Source of the DNA: Actinacidiphila alni
GTDB taxonomy: Bacteria > Actinomycetota > Actinomycetes > Streptomycetales > Streptomycetaceae
DNA length: 64,000 nt
Direction of reading: 5' to 3'
NCBI RefSeq assembly: GCF_900112845.1
Contig: NZ_FONG01000006.1
Span: 248,001-312,000, forward strand
Shown: piece after piece, positions 55,260 to 64,000 of the stretch
How positions within the stretch are numbered: the stretch's first letter is position 1
How the letters are laid out: each line of letters begins with the position of its first letter
Program-made: the position numbers and the translations under genes
The notes under the pieces: model-generated
The model's database searches: none
Told to the model about the DNA's origin: nothing
Seen by the model: only the letters and a program-made list of their open reading frames with translations

Positions 55260-56933
55260 TCACGCGGCCCCGGCGCCGGTCAGCGAACGGACCTCCGTCT
55301 CCGCGTACTTCCCCGCGTCCGCATCCTCCGGCGAGAGCACCGTGCCGAGCCAGCCTGCGAGGAAGCCCAGCGGGATGGAGACCAGGCCCGGGTTCTCCAG
55401 CGGGAAGAGGTGGAAGTCGACGCCGGGGAACAGCGCGTCCGGCCGCCCGGAGAAGACCGGCGACAAGATCACGAGCACCAGGGCCGGTACGAGGCCGCCG
55501 TAGATCGCCCAGACCGCGCCGCGGGTGGTGAAGCGGCGCCAGAACAGCGAGTAGAGCAGGCCCGGCAGATTCGCGGAGGCGGCGACGGCGAAGGCCAGGC
55601 CGACCAGGAACGCGATGTTCTGGTCCTGGGCGAAGAGGCTGATGCCGATGGCCGCGGCGCCGATCCCGACGGCGGCGAAGCGTGCCACCCGCACCTCGTC
55701 CTCCTCCATCTCCCCTTCCTCCTTCGCCGCGTCGGCCGTCGCGCGGCGGCGCAGGGTCGCGTACAGGTCGTGGGCCACGGAGGCGGAGGAGGCCAGCGTG
55801 ATCCCCGCGACGACGGCCAGGATGGTCGCGAAGGCCACGGCGCCGACCACCGCGAACAGCACGGTGCCGCCCGTCGTTCCCGCGCCGCCGCCGAGGATCT
55901 CGGCCAGCAGCGGCACCGCGGTGTTGCCCGCCTCGTTCGACGAGCGCACGGTGTCGGAGCCGACGACGGCCGCCGCCCCGAAACCCAGCACGATCGTCAT
56001 CAGGTAGAAGGCCCCGATCAGCCCGATCGCCCACACCACCGAACGCCGCGCCGAGCGTGCCGTCGGCACGGTGTAGAAGCGCGACAGGATGTGCGGCAGC
56101 CCTGCGGTGCCCAGCACCAGGGCGAGGCCGAGGCTGATGAAGTCCAGCTTGGACGTCCAACTGCCGCCGTACTTCAGCCCGGGGCCGAGGAAGGCGTCGC
56201 CGTGCCCGCTGTTCGCCGCCGCAGCGTGCAGCAGGCTGTTCGGATTGCCGTGGAAGCGGACCAGGACCATCACGGTGAGCGTGATGGTGCCGCCGATCAG
56301 CAGGACGGTCTTGACGATCTGGATCCAGGTCGTCGCCCGCATCCCGCCGAAGGACACGTAGAACACCATCAGCGCGCCGACGCCGATCACGGTCCAGGTG
56401 CGGGCCGCTCCGTGCCCGCCGAGCAGCAGTCCCACCAGGCTGCTCGCGCCCACCATCTGCGCCACCAGATAGAGGATGGAGACCACCACGGACGAGGTGC
56501 CCGCCGCGATCCGTACCGGCCGCTGGCGCATCCGCGCGGACAGCACGTCCGCGAGGGTGTACCGGCCGCAGTTGCGCACGAGTTCGGCGACCAGCATCAG
56601 CACGACCAGCCACGCCACGAAGAAGCCCACCGAGTACAGCAGGCCGTCGTAGCCGAACAGCGCGATCAGCCCGGAGATGCCGAGGAAGGACGCCGCCGAC
56701 ATGTAGTCGCCGGCGATGGCCAGCCCGTTCTCCATCGGGGTGAACAGCCGTCCCCCGGCGAAGAACTCCACCGACGAACTGCGCCGCCGCCCCGCCCACG
56801 CGGTGATCGCCAGCGTCACCGACACGAAGAGCGTGAACAGGACGATGGCCAGGCCCTGGTGCTCCCCCGCTCCCGTCGCATCCGCCAGGTAACCGCCGCT
56901 CAGGCTTCCGCCGTTGAACCCGACCTCGCTCAA
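55260..56933 (-). CDS. Acetate/solute:cation symporter (SSS family, ActP-like)
   Basis: This 557-residue sodium:solute symporter has about 13 helices. Typical segments are PMENGLAIAGDYMSAASFLG, FVSFGGMRATTWIQIVKTVL-like (YVSFGGMRATTWIQIVKTVL), GLPHILSRFYTVP and GITLASSASVAHDLYATLRR. It resembles ActP/MctC carriers of acetate, propionate or pyruvate. The TTG start 56933 (SEVGFNGGSLSGGYLADATG) has AGGAG 8 nt upstream and overlaps the DUF485 stop by 4 bp. The pairing with DUF485 is the standard ActP arrangement. Confidence 0.92.
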   Translation of the reverse strand: MSEVGFNGGSLSGGYLADATGAGEHQGLAIVLFTLFVSVTLAITAWAGRRRSSSVEFFAGGRLFTPMENGLAIAGDYMSAASFLGISGLIALFGYDGLLYSVGFFVAWLVVLMLVAELVRNCGRYTLADVLSARMRQRPVRIAAGTSSVVVSILYLVAQMVGASSLVGLLLGGHGAARTWTVIGVGALMVFYVSFGGMRATTWIQIVKTVLLIGGTITLTVMVLVRFHGNPNSLLHAAAANSGHGDAFLGPGLKYGGSWTSKLDFISLGLALVLGTAGLPHILSRFYTVPTARSARRSVVWAIGLIGAFYLMTIVLGFGAAAVVGSDTVRSSNEAGNTAVPLLAEILGGGAGTTGGTVLFAVVGAVAFATILAVVAGITLASSASVAHDLYATLRRRATADAAKEEGEMEEDEVRVARFAAVGIGAAAIGISLFAQDQNIAFLVGLAFAVAASANLPGLLYSLFWRRFTTRGAVWAIYGGLVPALVLVILSPVFSGRPDALFPGVDFHLFPLENPGLVSIPLGFLAGWLGTVLSPEDADAGKYAETEVRSLTGAGAA

Positions 56934-57427
56934 CGCACCCGCTCCTGCCCGGTCCTGGTCGCCAGCGACCACCGCAGATCGAGCGCCGCCCGGTCCCGGC
57001 GCAGCCGGGCGTGCCGCGCGTAGGCCCAGGTCAGCAGGAAGGTGGTGGCGAACTGCGCCAGCCCCGCGACCATCGCCACGTTCAGGTCGCCCGCCACATG
57101 GTGCGCCATCAGGTCCGGTGCCGCGGTGGCCGCCACCACATAGAGCAGGTACCAGACCAGGAACGCCGCCACCGCCGGGAAGGCGAAGCCCCGGTACCGC
57201 GCGCGCACTTCCTGGAACGCCGCGCTGTCCTGCACCTCCAGATACACCGCCGACCGGTCCACCGCCCCGGTCTCCAGGTCCTGTCGCGGCGCGCCCTCCG
57301 GCCGGGTCCGCTCCGGCCCGGCCTCGGGGGCCGTCTGATCCGGGATCCAGAGGCCGGCTCCCGCCGTGTCCTGCCACGGATCGTTCATCCGCAGCGCCCC
57401 GGGGTCGACCCCGTCCTGCTTGTCCAC
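56930..57427 (-). CDS. DUF485 membrane protein, symporter partner
   Basis: This 165-residue protein has a hydrophilic N-terminal 65 residues and a DUF485 core of two helices (AAFLVWYLLYVVAATAAPDL, AMVAGLAQFATTFLLTWAY) with the conserved YARHARLRRD end. Preceding the first helix is VRARYRGFAFP, the family signature. It is thought to assist the ActP-type symporter encoded next. GTG 57427 has GAGGAG 7 nt upstream. Confidence 0.92.
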   Translation of the reverse strand: MDKQDGVDPGALRMNDPWQDTAGAGLWIPDQTAPEAGPERTRPEGAPRQDLETGAVDRSAVYLEVQDSAAFQEVRARYRGFAFPAVAAFLVWYLLYVVAATAAPDLMAHHVAGDLNVAMVAGLAQFATTFLLTWAYARHARLRRDRAALDLRWSLATRTGQERVR

Positions 57428-57522
57428 CGGACTCTCCTCGTTCCACCGGCCGAGCGGCCGGTGCGCCCAATCATGGACAGAGTGGGAAGATCCAGAACGA
57501 ACAAGCAGAAACCTTCACCCCA

Positions 57523-58254
57523 TCAGGTGATGCCGTGCCGGTAGGCATATCCGACCGCCTGTGCGCGGTCCCGTACCCCGGTCTTGGCGAACAGGTTGTT
57601 GATGTGCGTCTTCACCGTCGCCATGCTCACGTGCAGCCGCCCCGCGATCTCGGTGTTGGAGAGCCCGTCGGCCACCAGCGCCAGCACTTCCGCCTCACGT
57701 GCCGTCAGCCCGTCAGGCAGTCTCCTGTGTCCGCCGTTCTCCTCTCCCCCGGTCCGCCCTCCACGGTCCTGCGACGGTCGTCCGCCGCCCTGCCCCTGCG
57801 CCTCTGCTCCCCCTTCCGTCCGCCGCTCGGGTCCCGTCCCGGCCAGCGCGTCCAGCACCCGGCTCTGTACCGCCGGCGACAGTCCCGCCTGCCCGGCCGT
57901 CACATCCGCGATCGCCCGCGCGATCTCGTCCCCTCCCGCGTCCTTGGTCAGATATCCCCGCGCCCCGGCCCGCAGCGCCGGAAAGAGCGAGTCGTCGTCC
58001 GCGTATGTCGTCAGCACCACCACCTGCGTCGCCGGATACTGCGTCCTGATCCGCCGTGTGGCCTCCACGCCGTCGCAGCGCGGCATCCTCAGATCCATCA
58101 GCACCACCTCCGGCCGGTGGTCCCCCACCAGCCGTACCGCCTCCTCCCCGTCCGCCGCCGCACCCACCACCTCGATGCCGGGCAGCAGCCCCAGCAACAT
58201 CACGATCCCTTCGCGCACGACCGTCTGGTCGTCCGCGACCACCACCCGCGTCAC
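57523..58254 (-). CDS. NarL/LuxR-type response regulator
   Basis: This 243-residue regulator has a receiver RVVVADDQTVVREGIVMLLG with phospho-Asp in VVLMDLRMPRCDG and Lys in GYLTKDAGG. The LuxR HTH is LTAREAEVLALVADGLSNTE, IAGRLHVSMATVKTHINNLF. Between them lies an unusually long Gly/Gln/Arg-rich linker (about residues 140-180). GTG 58254 overlaps the kinase stop by 4 bp, so kinase and regulator are translated together. Confidence 0.93.
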   Translation of the reverse strand: MTRVVVADDQTVVREGIVMLLGLLPGIEVVGAAADGEEAVRLVGDHRPEVVLMDLRMPRCDGVEATRRIRTQYPATQVVVLTTYADDDSLFPALRAGARGYLTKDAGGDEIARAIADVTAGQAGLSPAVQSRVLDALAGTGPERRTEGGAEAQGQGGGRPSQDRGGRTGGEENGGHRRLPDGLTAREAEVLALVADGLSNTEIAGRLHVSMATVKTHINNLFAKTGVRDRAQAVGYAYRHGIT

Positions 58255-59405
58255 GCGGGCACCCGCAAGCGCACCACGAAGCCCTCCTCTGCCGGTCCGG
58301 CATCGAGCGCGCCGCCCAACAGCTCCGCGCGCTCCCGCATCCCACGAAGACCGTAGCCCGATCCGGATGCCTCCAGAGAGTTGTCCACAGGCGCTCTGCC
58401 GCCGAAGTCCCGGAACTCCAGCTCCACCTCGTCGCTCCGGTACTCCAGCCGCAGCGCGACCCTGGCCCCCGGCGCGTGCTTGCGCACATTGGTCATCGCC
58501 TCCTGCGCCACCCGCCGCACCGCGAGCCCGGCCTCCGCCGGAAGGCAGCGCGCGTCCCCGCACACATCCAGGTCTGCGCCCTCCGACGCGACCAGCTCAC
58601 GCAGGAACTCCTCCACCGGCGACATGTCCCCGCGCAGCGCCGACAGCGCCTGCCGCGTCTCGGCCAGCCCTTCCCGTGCCATCCGCCGGGCCGCGATCAC
58701 CCGTTCCAGCACCACATCCTGCTCGGCGCCCCGCTCGATCAGCAGCCGCGTCGCCTCCAGATGCACCGTCTGCGCCGACAGGCTGTGCGCCAGCACATCG
58801 TGGATCTCCCGCGCGATCCTGGCCCGTTCCGCCAGCGCCGCCGACTCGGCCTCCGCCGCCCGCGCCGCCCGCTCCTGCGCCAGCAGCTGCTGCGTCTGCC
58901 CCCGGGCCTCCGCGTCCAGCCGCACGATGTACCCCGCGAGGCTCAGCCCCGCCACCGTCAGCACGGTGACCAGCCAGTTGTCGGACGTCCCGAGCAATGC
59001 GTAGGCGACCAGGGCCGTCCCGCTCGCCGGCACCGCCACCACCAGAGGCAGCCGTTCCATCGCCAGCACCGCGCAGGTGCACCACACCACGGTCGCGAAC
59101 GTCCTGTGGTCGAACGCCTGGAGCACAAACGCGGCGGCGAGCATCGACACCAGCACGGCGAGCGAAGGCCCCATCCGGTGCCGCAGCGTGAATCGGAAGA
59201 ACGCCCACACCGCTGCCACCGTCGCCGCCAGACCCGCGACGGCGACAGCCGTCTGCCAGCGGTTCAGGTGGGCGCCGGCCAGGATCGCCCAGAGCGCCCC
59301 GCTCACGATCAGCAGCCGTACGAGCTTGCCGATCCCCTGCCGGACGATCGGCCGGTTCTCCCTGGACAGCGCCTCTTTCGAGGGCCAGGACGTCCAACTG
59401 CTCAT
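58251..59405 (-). CDS. NarL-partner sensor histidine kinase (HisKA_3)
   Basis: This 384-residue kinase has an N-terminal membrane domain of about five helices (LLIVSGALWAILAGA, LAVLVSMLAAAFVLQAF, LVVAVPASGTALVAYALL and others) and no large external loop. The HisKA_3 box is ARIAREIHDVLAHSLSAQTV, and the HATPase has AQEAMTNVRKHAPGA and GSGYGLRGMRERAELLGG. ATG 59405 overlaps the stop of the upstream membrane gene by 4 bp. Its signal is unknown; the kinase may sense membrane state or the neighbouring membrane protein. Confidence 0.93.
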   Translation of the reverse strand: MSSWTSWPSKEALSRENRPIVRQGIGKLVRLLIVSGALWAILAGAHLNRWQTAVAVAGLAATVAAVWAFFRFTLRHRMGPSLAVLVSMLAAAFVLQAFDHRTFATVVWCTCAVLAMERLPLVVAVPASGTALVAYALLGTSDNWLVTVLTVAGLSLAGYIVRLDAEARGQTQQLLAQERAARAAEAESAALAERARIAREIHDVLAHSLSAQTVHLEATRLLIERGAEQDVVLERVIAARRMAREGLAETRQALSALRGDMSPVEEFLRELVASEGADLDVCGDARCLPAEAGLAVRRVAQEAMTNVRKHAPGARVALRLEYRSDEVELEFRDFGGRAPVDNSLEASGSGYGLRGMRERAELLGGALDAGPAEEGFVVRLRVPA

Positions 59406-59881
59406 GAAACGGTACGGTACGACGGCTCCACGCTCTGGGCCCGCCAGACAAGGACCCCGGTGCGTATCAGCAGGGTCGCCGCGAGACCGATCATGAAGGA
59501 GCCGGTCTCCTGGTGTATCCCCATGGCGGCGCCCACCCCGTACAACGCGACCCTCGCCCCCACACCGGCGACCCACACCCCGATCGTCGCCTTGCCGCCC
59601 TGCACCCAGACCGCACCGTCCTTCTCGGTCCAGACCCGCGTGCTCCACGCCCACGCCACACCCATGGCCGCGGCGATCAGCAGCTCCACGGCCATCAGCC
59701 CGATCGCGCCCTGCCGGTGCTCGGGATCGATCAGCCCGTGCTGCCGCAGCCCCATGAACACCAGCACGGCCGGTATCAGCCACCACCGCCGGCCGCCCGT
59801 GACCTTCCTGGGCCTGAGCTGGCGGACGACCACCCACGCGACGACCGCGACGATCACCACCGCGTCGACCGGACCGGACAT
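59402..59881 (-). CDS. Membrane protein coupled to the HK-RR pair
   Basis: This 159-residue protein has about four helices (AVVIVAVVAWVVVRQL, WWLIPAVLVFMGL, AIGLMAVELLIAAAMGVAWA and a C-terminal pair). The pattern, with RQLRPRKVTGGRRWWL between helices 1 and 2 and WTEKDGAVWVQGGKATI in the middle, resembles the DUF1453/CcdC-like family. It is the first gene of a three-gene operon with overlapping starts, and may be a sensory accessory or the target of the two-component system. Confidence 0.85.
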   Translation of the reverse strand: MSGPVDAVVIVAVVAWVVVRQLRPRKVTGGRRWWLIPAVLVFMGLRQHGLIDPEHRQGAIGLMAVELLIAAAMGVAWAWSTRVWTEKDGAVWVQGGKATIGVWVAGVGARVALYGVGAAMGIHQETGSFMIGLAATLLIRTGVLVWRAQSVEPSYRTVS

Positions 59882-59986
59882 GGCGGCCCCCTCCGTAGCG
59901 AGTTCTCGGACATCGGCACCCTGCCGACACCCTCAAAACTACGGAAACCCGCAGGTCAGCGGATCAAGCCCCGGGTTGAATCTCCC

Positions 59987-60006
59987 TCTCCACCCCCAGG
60001 TGGAGA
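59987..60006 (-). terminator. Possible parE terminator
   Basis: TCTCCACC and GGTGGAGA form a perfect 8-bp stem with a 4-bp loop. It lies 41 bp beyond the parE stop. Confidence 0.5.
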
Positions 60007-60046
60007 CCCACCCACCCCACCCCGCCCGACCTCCACCCGCCAGACC

Positions 60047-62167
<2,121 letters not shown>

Positions 62168-62609
62168 GCGGGCAACTCCTCGATCAGGAAAGTTCTGAAG
62201 TTTTTTTCAGCCGTGTCGGTGAGAGGGTACCGATGCCGGGAGGGGTGACAGCGCCGCGACCCGGTATCCGGGCCTCATCACGGCCCTCGCCCCGGTCTCC
62301 ATGCTAGCCCTCTTCGAGCACGCGTTCGATAACCCGCACGAGTGATACACATGTCACGTTCCCAAAGAGGCATGAACCATTTAGGCTCCGGGCACGTCCT
62401 CAGCAACAACCGGCAAGCCAGCCGGGAGCAAGTCCGGACAACAGCTCCATAAGCGACATCTGACGCAACTGACTCCTATTCGCCGCCAATCGGTAACATC
62501 CAGTCACTCCGAGGTCGGTTTTCGAGGAAAAGCCGAGAGCGGGAACGTTTTCGGCCTGGTTGGATGTTGACCCTGGTACGACAGCTCGTCGAGCTAGAGA
62601 AGAGGCGAC
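62168..62609. other. Intergenic region between parE and the DUF7455-like gene
   Basis: These 442 bp have no gene I can support. The part from 62330 to 62580 is clearly less GC-rich than the rest of the window and may carry divergent promoters. TTGACC at 62567-62572 is a possible -35 element for the downstream gene, but no convincing -10 hexamer follows at the right spacing. Confidence 0.4.
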
Positions 62610-62840
62610 GTGACTACTGTTCTGACCCCCGCGAGTCCGCTGACAGCGGCAGACCGCTGCGACCGTTGCGGCGCTCAGGCATACCTGCGCGTTGTCCTCA
62701 TCAGCGGTGGTGAGCTGCTCTTCTGCGGACACCATGGACGCAAGTTCGAGCCGGAGCTCAAGAAGATCGCTTCGGAGATACAGGACGAGACCGGACGGCT
62801 GACCGACACCCCGGCAACGGCGGGAGACGACGAGCGCTGA
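62610..62840 (+). CDS. Small DUF7455-like zinc-ribbon protein
   Basis: This 76-residue protein reads TTVLTPASPLTAADRCDRCG, then AQAYLRVVLISGGELLFCGH and HGRKFEPELKKIASEIQDET. The CDRCG and CGHHG motifs make a probable zinc-binding ribbon. It is a conserved Streptomyces small protein, often next to topoisomerase or sigma-factor genes, with unknown function. GAAGAGGCGACG precedes the GTG start. A strong hairpin terminator follows. Confidence 0.88.
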   Translation: MTTVLTPASPLTAADRCDRCGAQAYLRVVLISGGELLFCGHHGRKFEPELKKIASEIQDETGRLTDTPATAGDDER

Positions 62841-62868
62841 CACATCGCATCAGCGACGAGTTCGAGCC

Positions 62869-62907
62869 GGCGGGCGGACAGACCCCTTGAGGGGGTGTCC
62901 GCCCGCC
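62869..62907. terminator. Bidirectional terminator
   Basis: GGCGGGCGGACA and TGTCCGCCCGCC form a perfect 12-bp stem. An inner ACCCCCTT-like stem sits in the loop. It lies between the convergent small protein gene (ends 62840) and the protease gene (ends 62983). Confidence 0.85.
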
Positions 62908-62982
62908 GTCTTCCGTCGGAGCCCTCTGCCGGTCGGCCGAACCCGGCCCCGTACGGGCTCCAGGGCCCACGAGTCCCCGTAA

Positions 62983-63915
62983 TCAGCTGTGCGCGGCCAC
63001 CAGTGACGCCACGGCCGACACACGCGTGTAAACGCCCGGGTACGCCGCCTCGGCGCAGCCGCTGCCCCAGGACACCAGACCGATCACCCGGTCCGCCACG
63101 ACCAACGGACCGCCGCTGTCGCCCTGACAGGCGTCCTTGCCACCCCCCTTGGCGCCCGCGCACATCATCGACGCGCGCACATAGGTGCCGTCGAAACTCC
63201 CCGGATACGCCTGCGCGCACGCCGTGTCCGAGAAGACCGTGACCGTCGCCGTACGCAGCGTGTCCGAGTACGTGCCGCGGCCGGTCGTATCGCCCCAGCC
63301 GTACACATGCGCCTGCGTACCGGCCCGGTAGTCGTCCGTGTCGGACGCGTCCGCCATCGCGATGGTGGCCTCCTTCGGCAACGCGGACGCCAGGGTGATC
63401 ACAGCGATGTCGCCGGCGTTCGTGTCCGGATCGAAGGACGGGTTGGCCCACACCTGGGACAGCTTCAGCTCCTGCCCCGCGCTGCCGCTGAGGTCGGTGC
63501 GCCCGGCGATGACACGCAGATCAGGCAGCTGCCGCCAGTCCCCGACGCCGAGCGCTTCCCGGCCGAAGCAGTGCGCGGCGGTGATCACGGTGCGGGGCGC
63601 CACCGCCACCGCGCCGCAGAATTGGCCGGATCTGCCCGACCCGAAGCGTTTACGGCTGGCCAGCGCCACGACCCAGGGCGCACGGTCCGTGCTGGTCGGG
63701 CTGCCGCCGACCACGACGCCATTGGCGGCCGCCGGCGTCGCGGGGGCGACCAGCGGCACCGCGACGGCCGGCAGCAGCGCGGGCAGCAGGGCCGCGGCCA
63801 GGGAACCGACCCTGGCCCGTCGGCCGAGCACGGTGCGACGGCGCCCGGCGGCGGCACGACGGCGGCCTGTGACGGCACGACGGCGACCTGTGACGGCACG
63901 GAAGGGGAAACGCAT
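62983..63915 (-). CDS. Secreted trypsin-like serine protease (S1)
   Basis: This exported chymotrypsin-fold protease has the catalytic His in VITAAHCFG, Asp in [11 protein letters not shown] and Ser in [11 protein letters not shown], with Asp in DACQGDS at the S1 position, so it should prefer Arg/Lys. Activation-like [14 protein letters not shown] follows the signal peptide. The signal core is [19 protein letters not shown]. The N-terminus from ATG 63915 has three near-copies of AVTGRRR encoded by tandem DNA repeats (about 63840-63900), so the true start may be internal. The length (up to 310) is slightly long for the family because of this. Confidence 0.92.
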   Translation of the reverse strand: MRFPFRAVTGRRRAVTGRRRAAAGRRRTVLGRRARVGSLAAALLPALLPAVAVPLVAPATPAAANGVVVGGSPTSTDRAPWVVALASRKRFGSGRSGQFCGAVAVAPRTVITAAHCFGREALGVGDWRQLPDLRVIAGRTDLSGSAGQELKLSQVWANPSFDPDTNAGDIAVITLASALPKEATIAMADASDTDDYRAGTQAHVYGWGDTTGRGTYSDTLRTATVTVFSDTACAQAYPGSFDGTYVRASMMCAGAKGGGKDACQGDSGGPLVVADRVIGLVSWGSGCAEAAYPGVYTRVSAVASLVAAHS

Positions 63916-64000
63916 ACGGCCTCCTGACCCTGTGGATCACTCTGGACACCCAGAGTGATCGATGGGGCCGGAGGCCGCATCCGCAATGGCGCCATGTCCG

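Overview
The window is high-GC actinobacterial chromosome with strong GC bias at third codon positions, frequent GTG/TTG starts and tight 4-bp gene overlaps. A large set of Streptomyces markers places it in Streptomyces or a very close relative: sepH, cutRS, the dut/DUF3710/DUF4193 block, DUF3093, DUF5998, a DasR operator before ptsH, a c-di-AMP riboswitch before an M23 peptidase, the parC/parE pair, and rare TTA codons confined to a regulatory island. No tRNA, rRNA, CRISPR array, transposase or phage gene was seen.

Layout. 1-2750: start of kdpE and complete kdpD on the minus strand. 3027-10639: an accessory island with a GT-B-like protein, an unknown partner gene, a minus-strand NB-ARC/TPR protein carrying an N-terminal RHIM/amyloid-like motif, a divergent SARP-NB-ARC-TPR regulator, and behind it a 48-residue secreted peptide gene. 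The three large genes of this island carry in-frame TTA codons. 10714-11720: an ABC ATPase preceded by the tail of a deleted second ATPase. 11824-20276: core genes (DUF3710, dut, thioesterase, SDR, DUF3093, EcsC-like, DUF4193, cutS-cutR, a small protein, inositol monophosphatase). 20288-26599: ferrochelatase, MFS exporter, sugar-lactone oxidase, sepH, sulfurtransferase.

26824-34978 is a decaying carbohydrate region: a VOC protein, a large inverted intergenic repeat, a ROK regulator, a collapsed oxidoreductase/isomerase pseudogene, a multidomain secreted GH3 enzyme, and remnants of a second ROK gene and a beta-helix protein. 34979-40344 holds tdk, a phosphodiesterase, DUF5998 and a GNAT/acyl-CoA-synthetase fusion. 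40498-42950 has the DasR-controlled ptsH, a GntR regulator and the riboswitch-controlled M23 peptidase. 43220-49656 has the paired M16 peptidases, parC and a sucraseferredoxin-like protein. 49668-55241 has a three-gene ABC importer divergent from a CitA/CitB-type two-component system. 55260-59881 has an acetate-type symporter with its DUF485 partner and a NarL-type two-component system with a membrane protein. 60047-63915 has parE, a small DUF7455-like protein and a secreted trypsin-like protease.

The most interesting locus is 4717-10639. Two divergent STAND proteins, both with TTA codons and therefore probably bldA-dependent, sit beside a small secreted peptide gene with its own palindrome-bearing leader. 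The arrangement resembles a TPR receptor with a secreted pro-peptide. That reading is inference, but the peptide ORF, its signal sequence, its ribosome binding site and the palindromes are directly visible.
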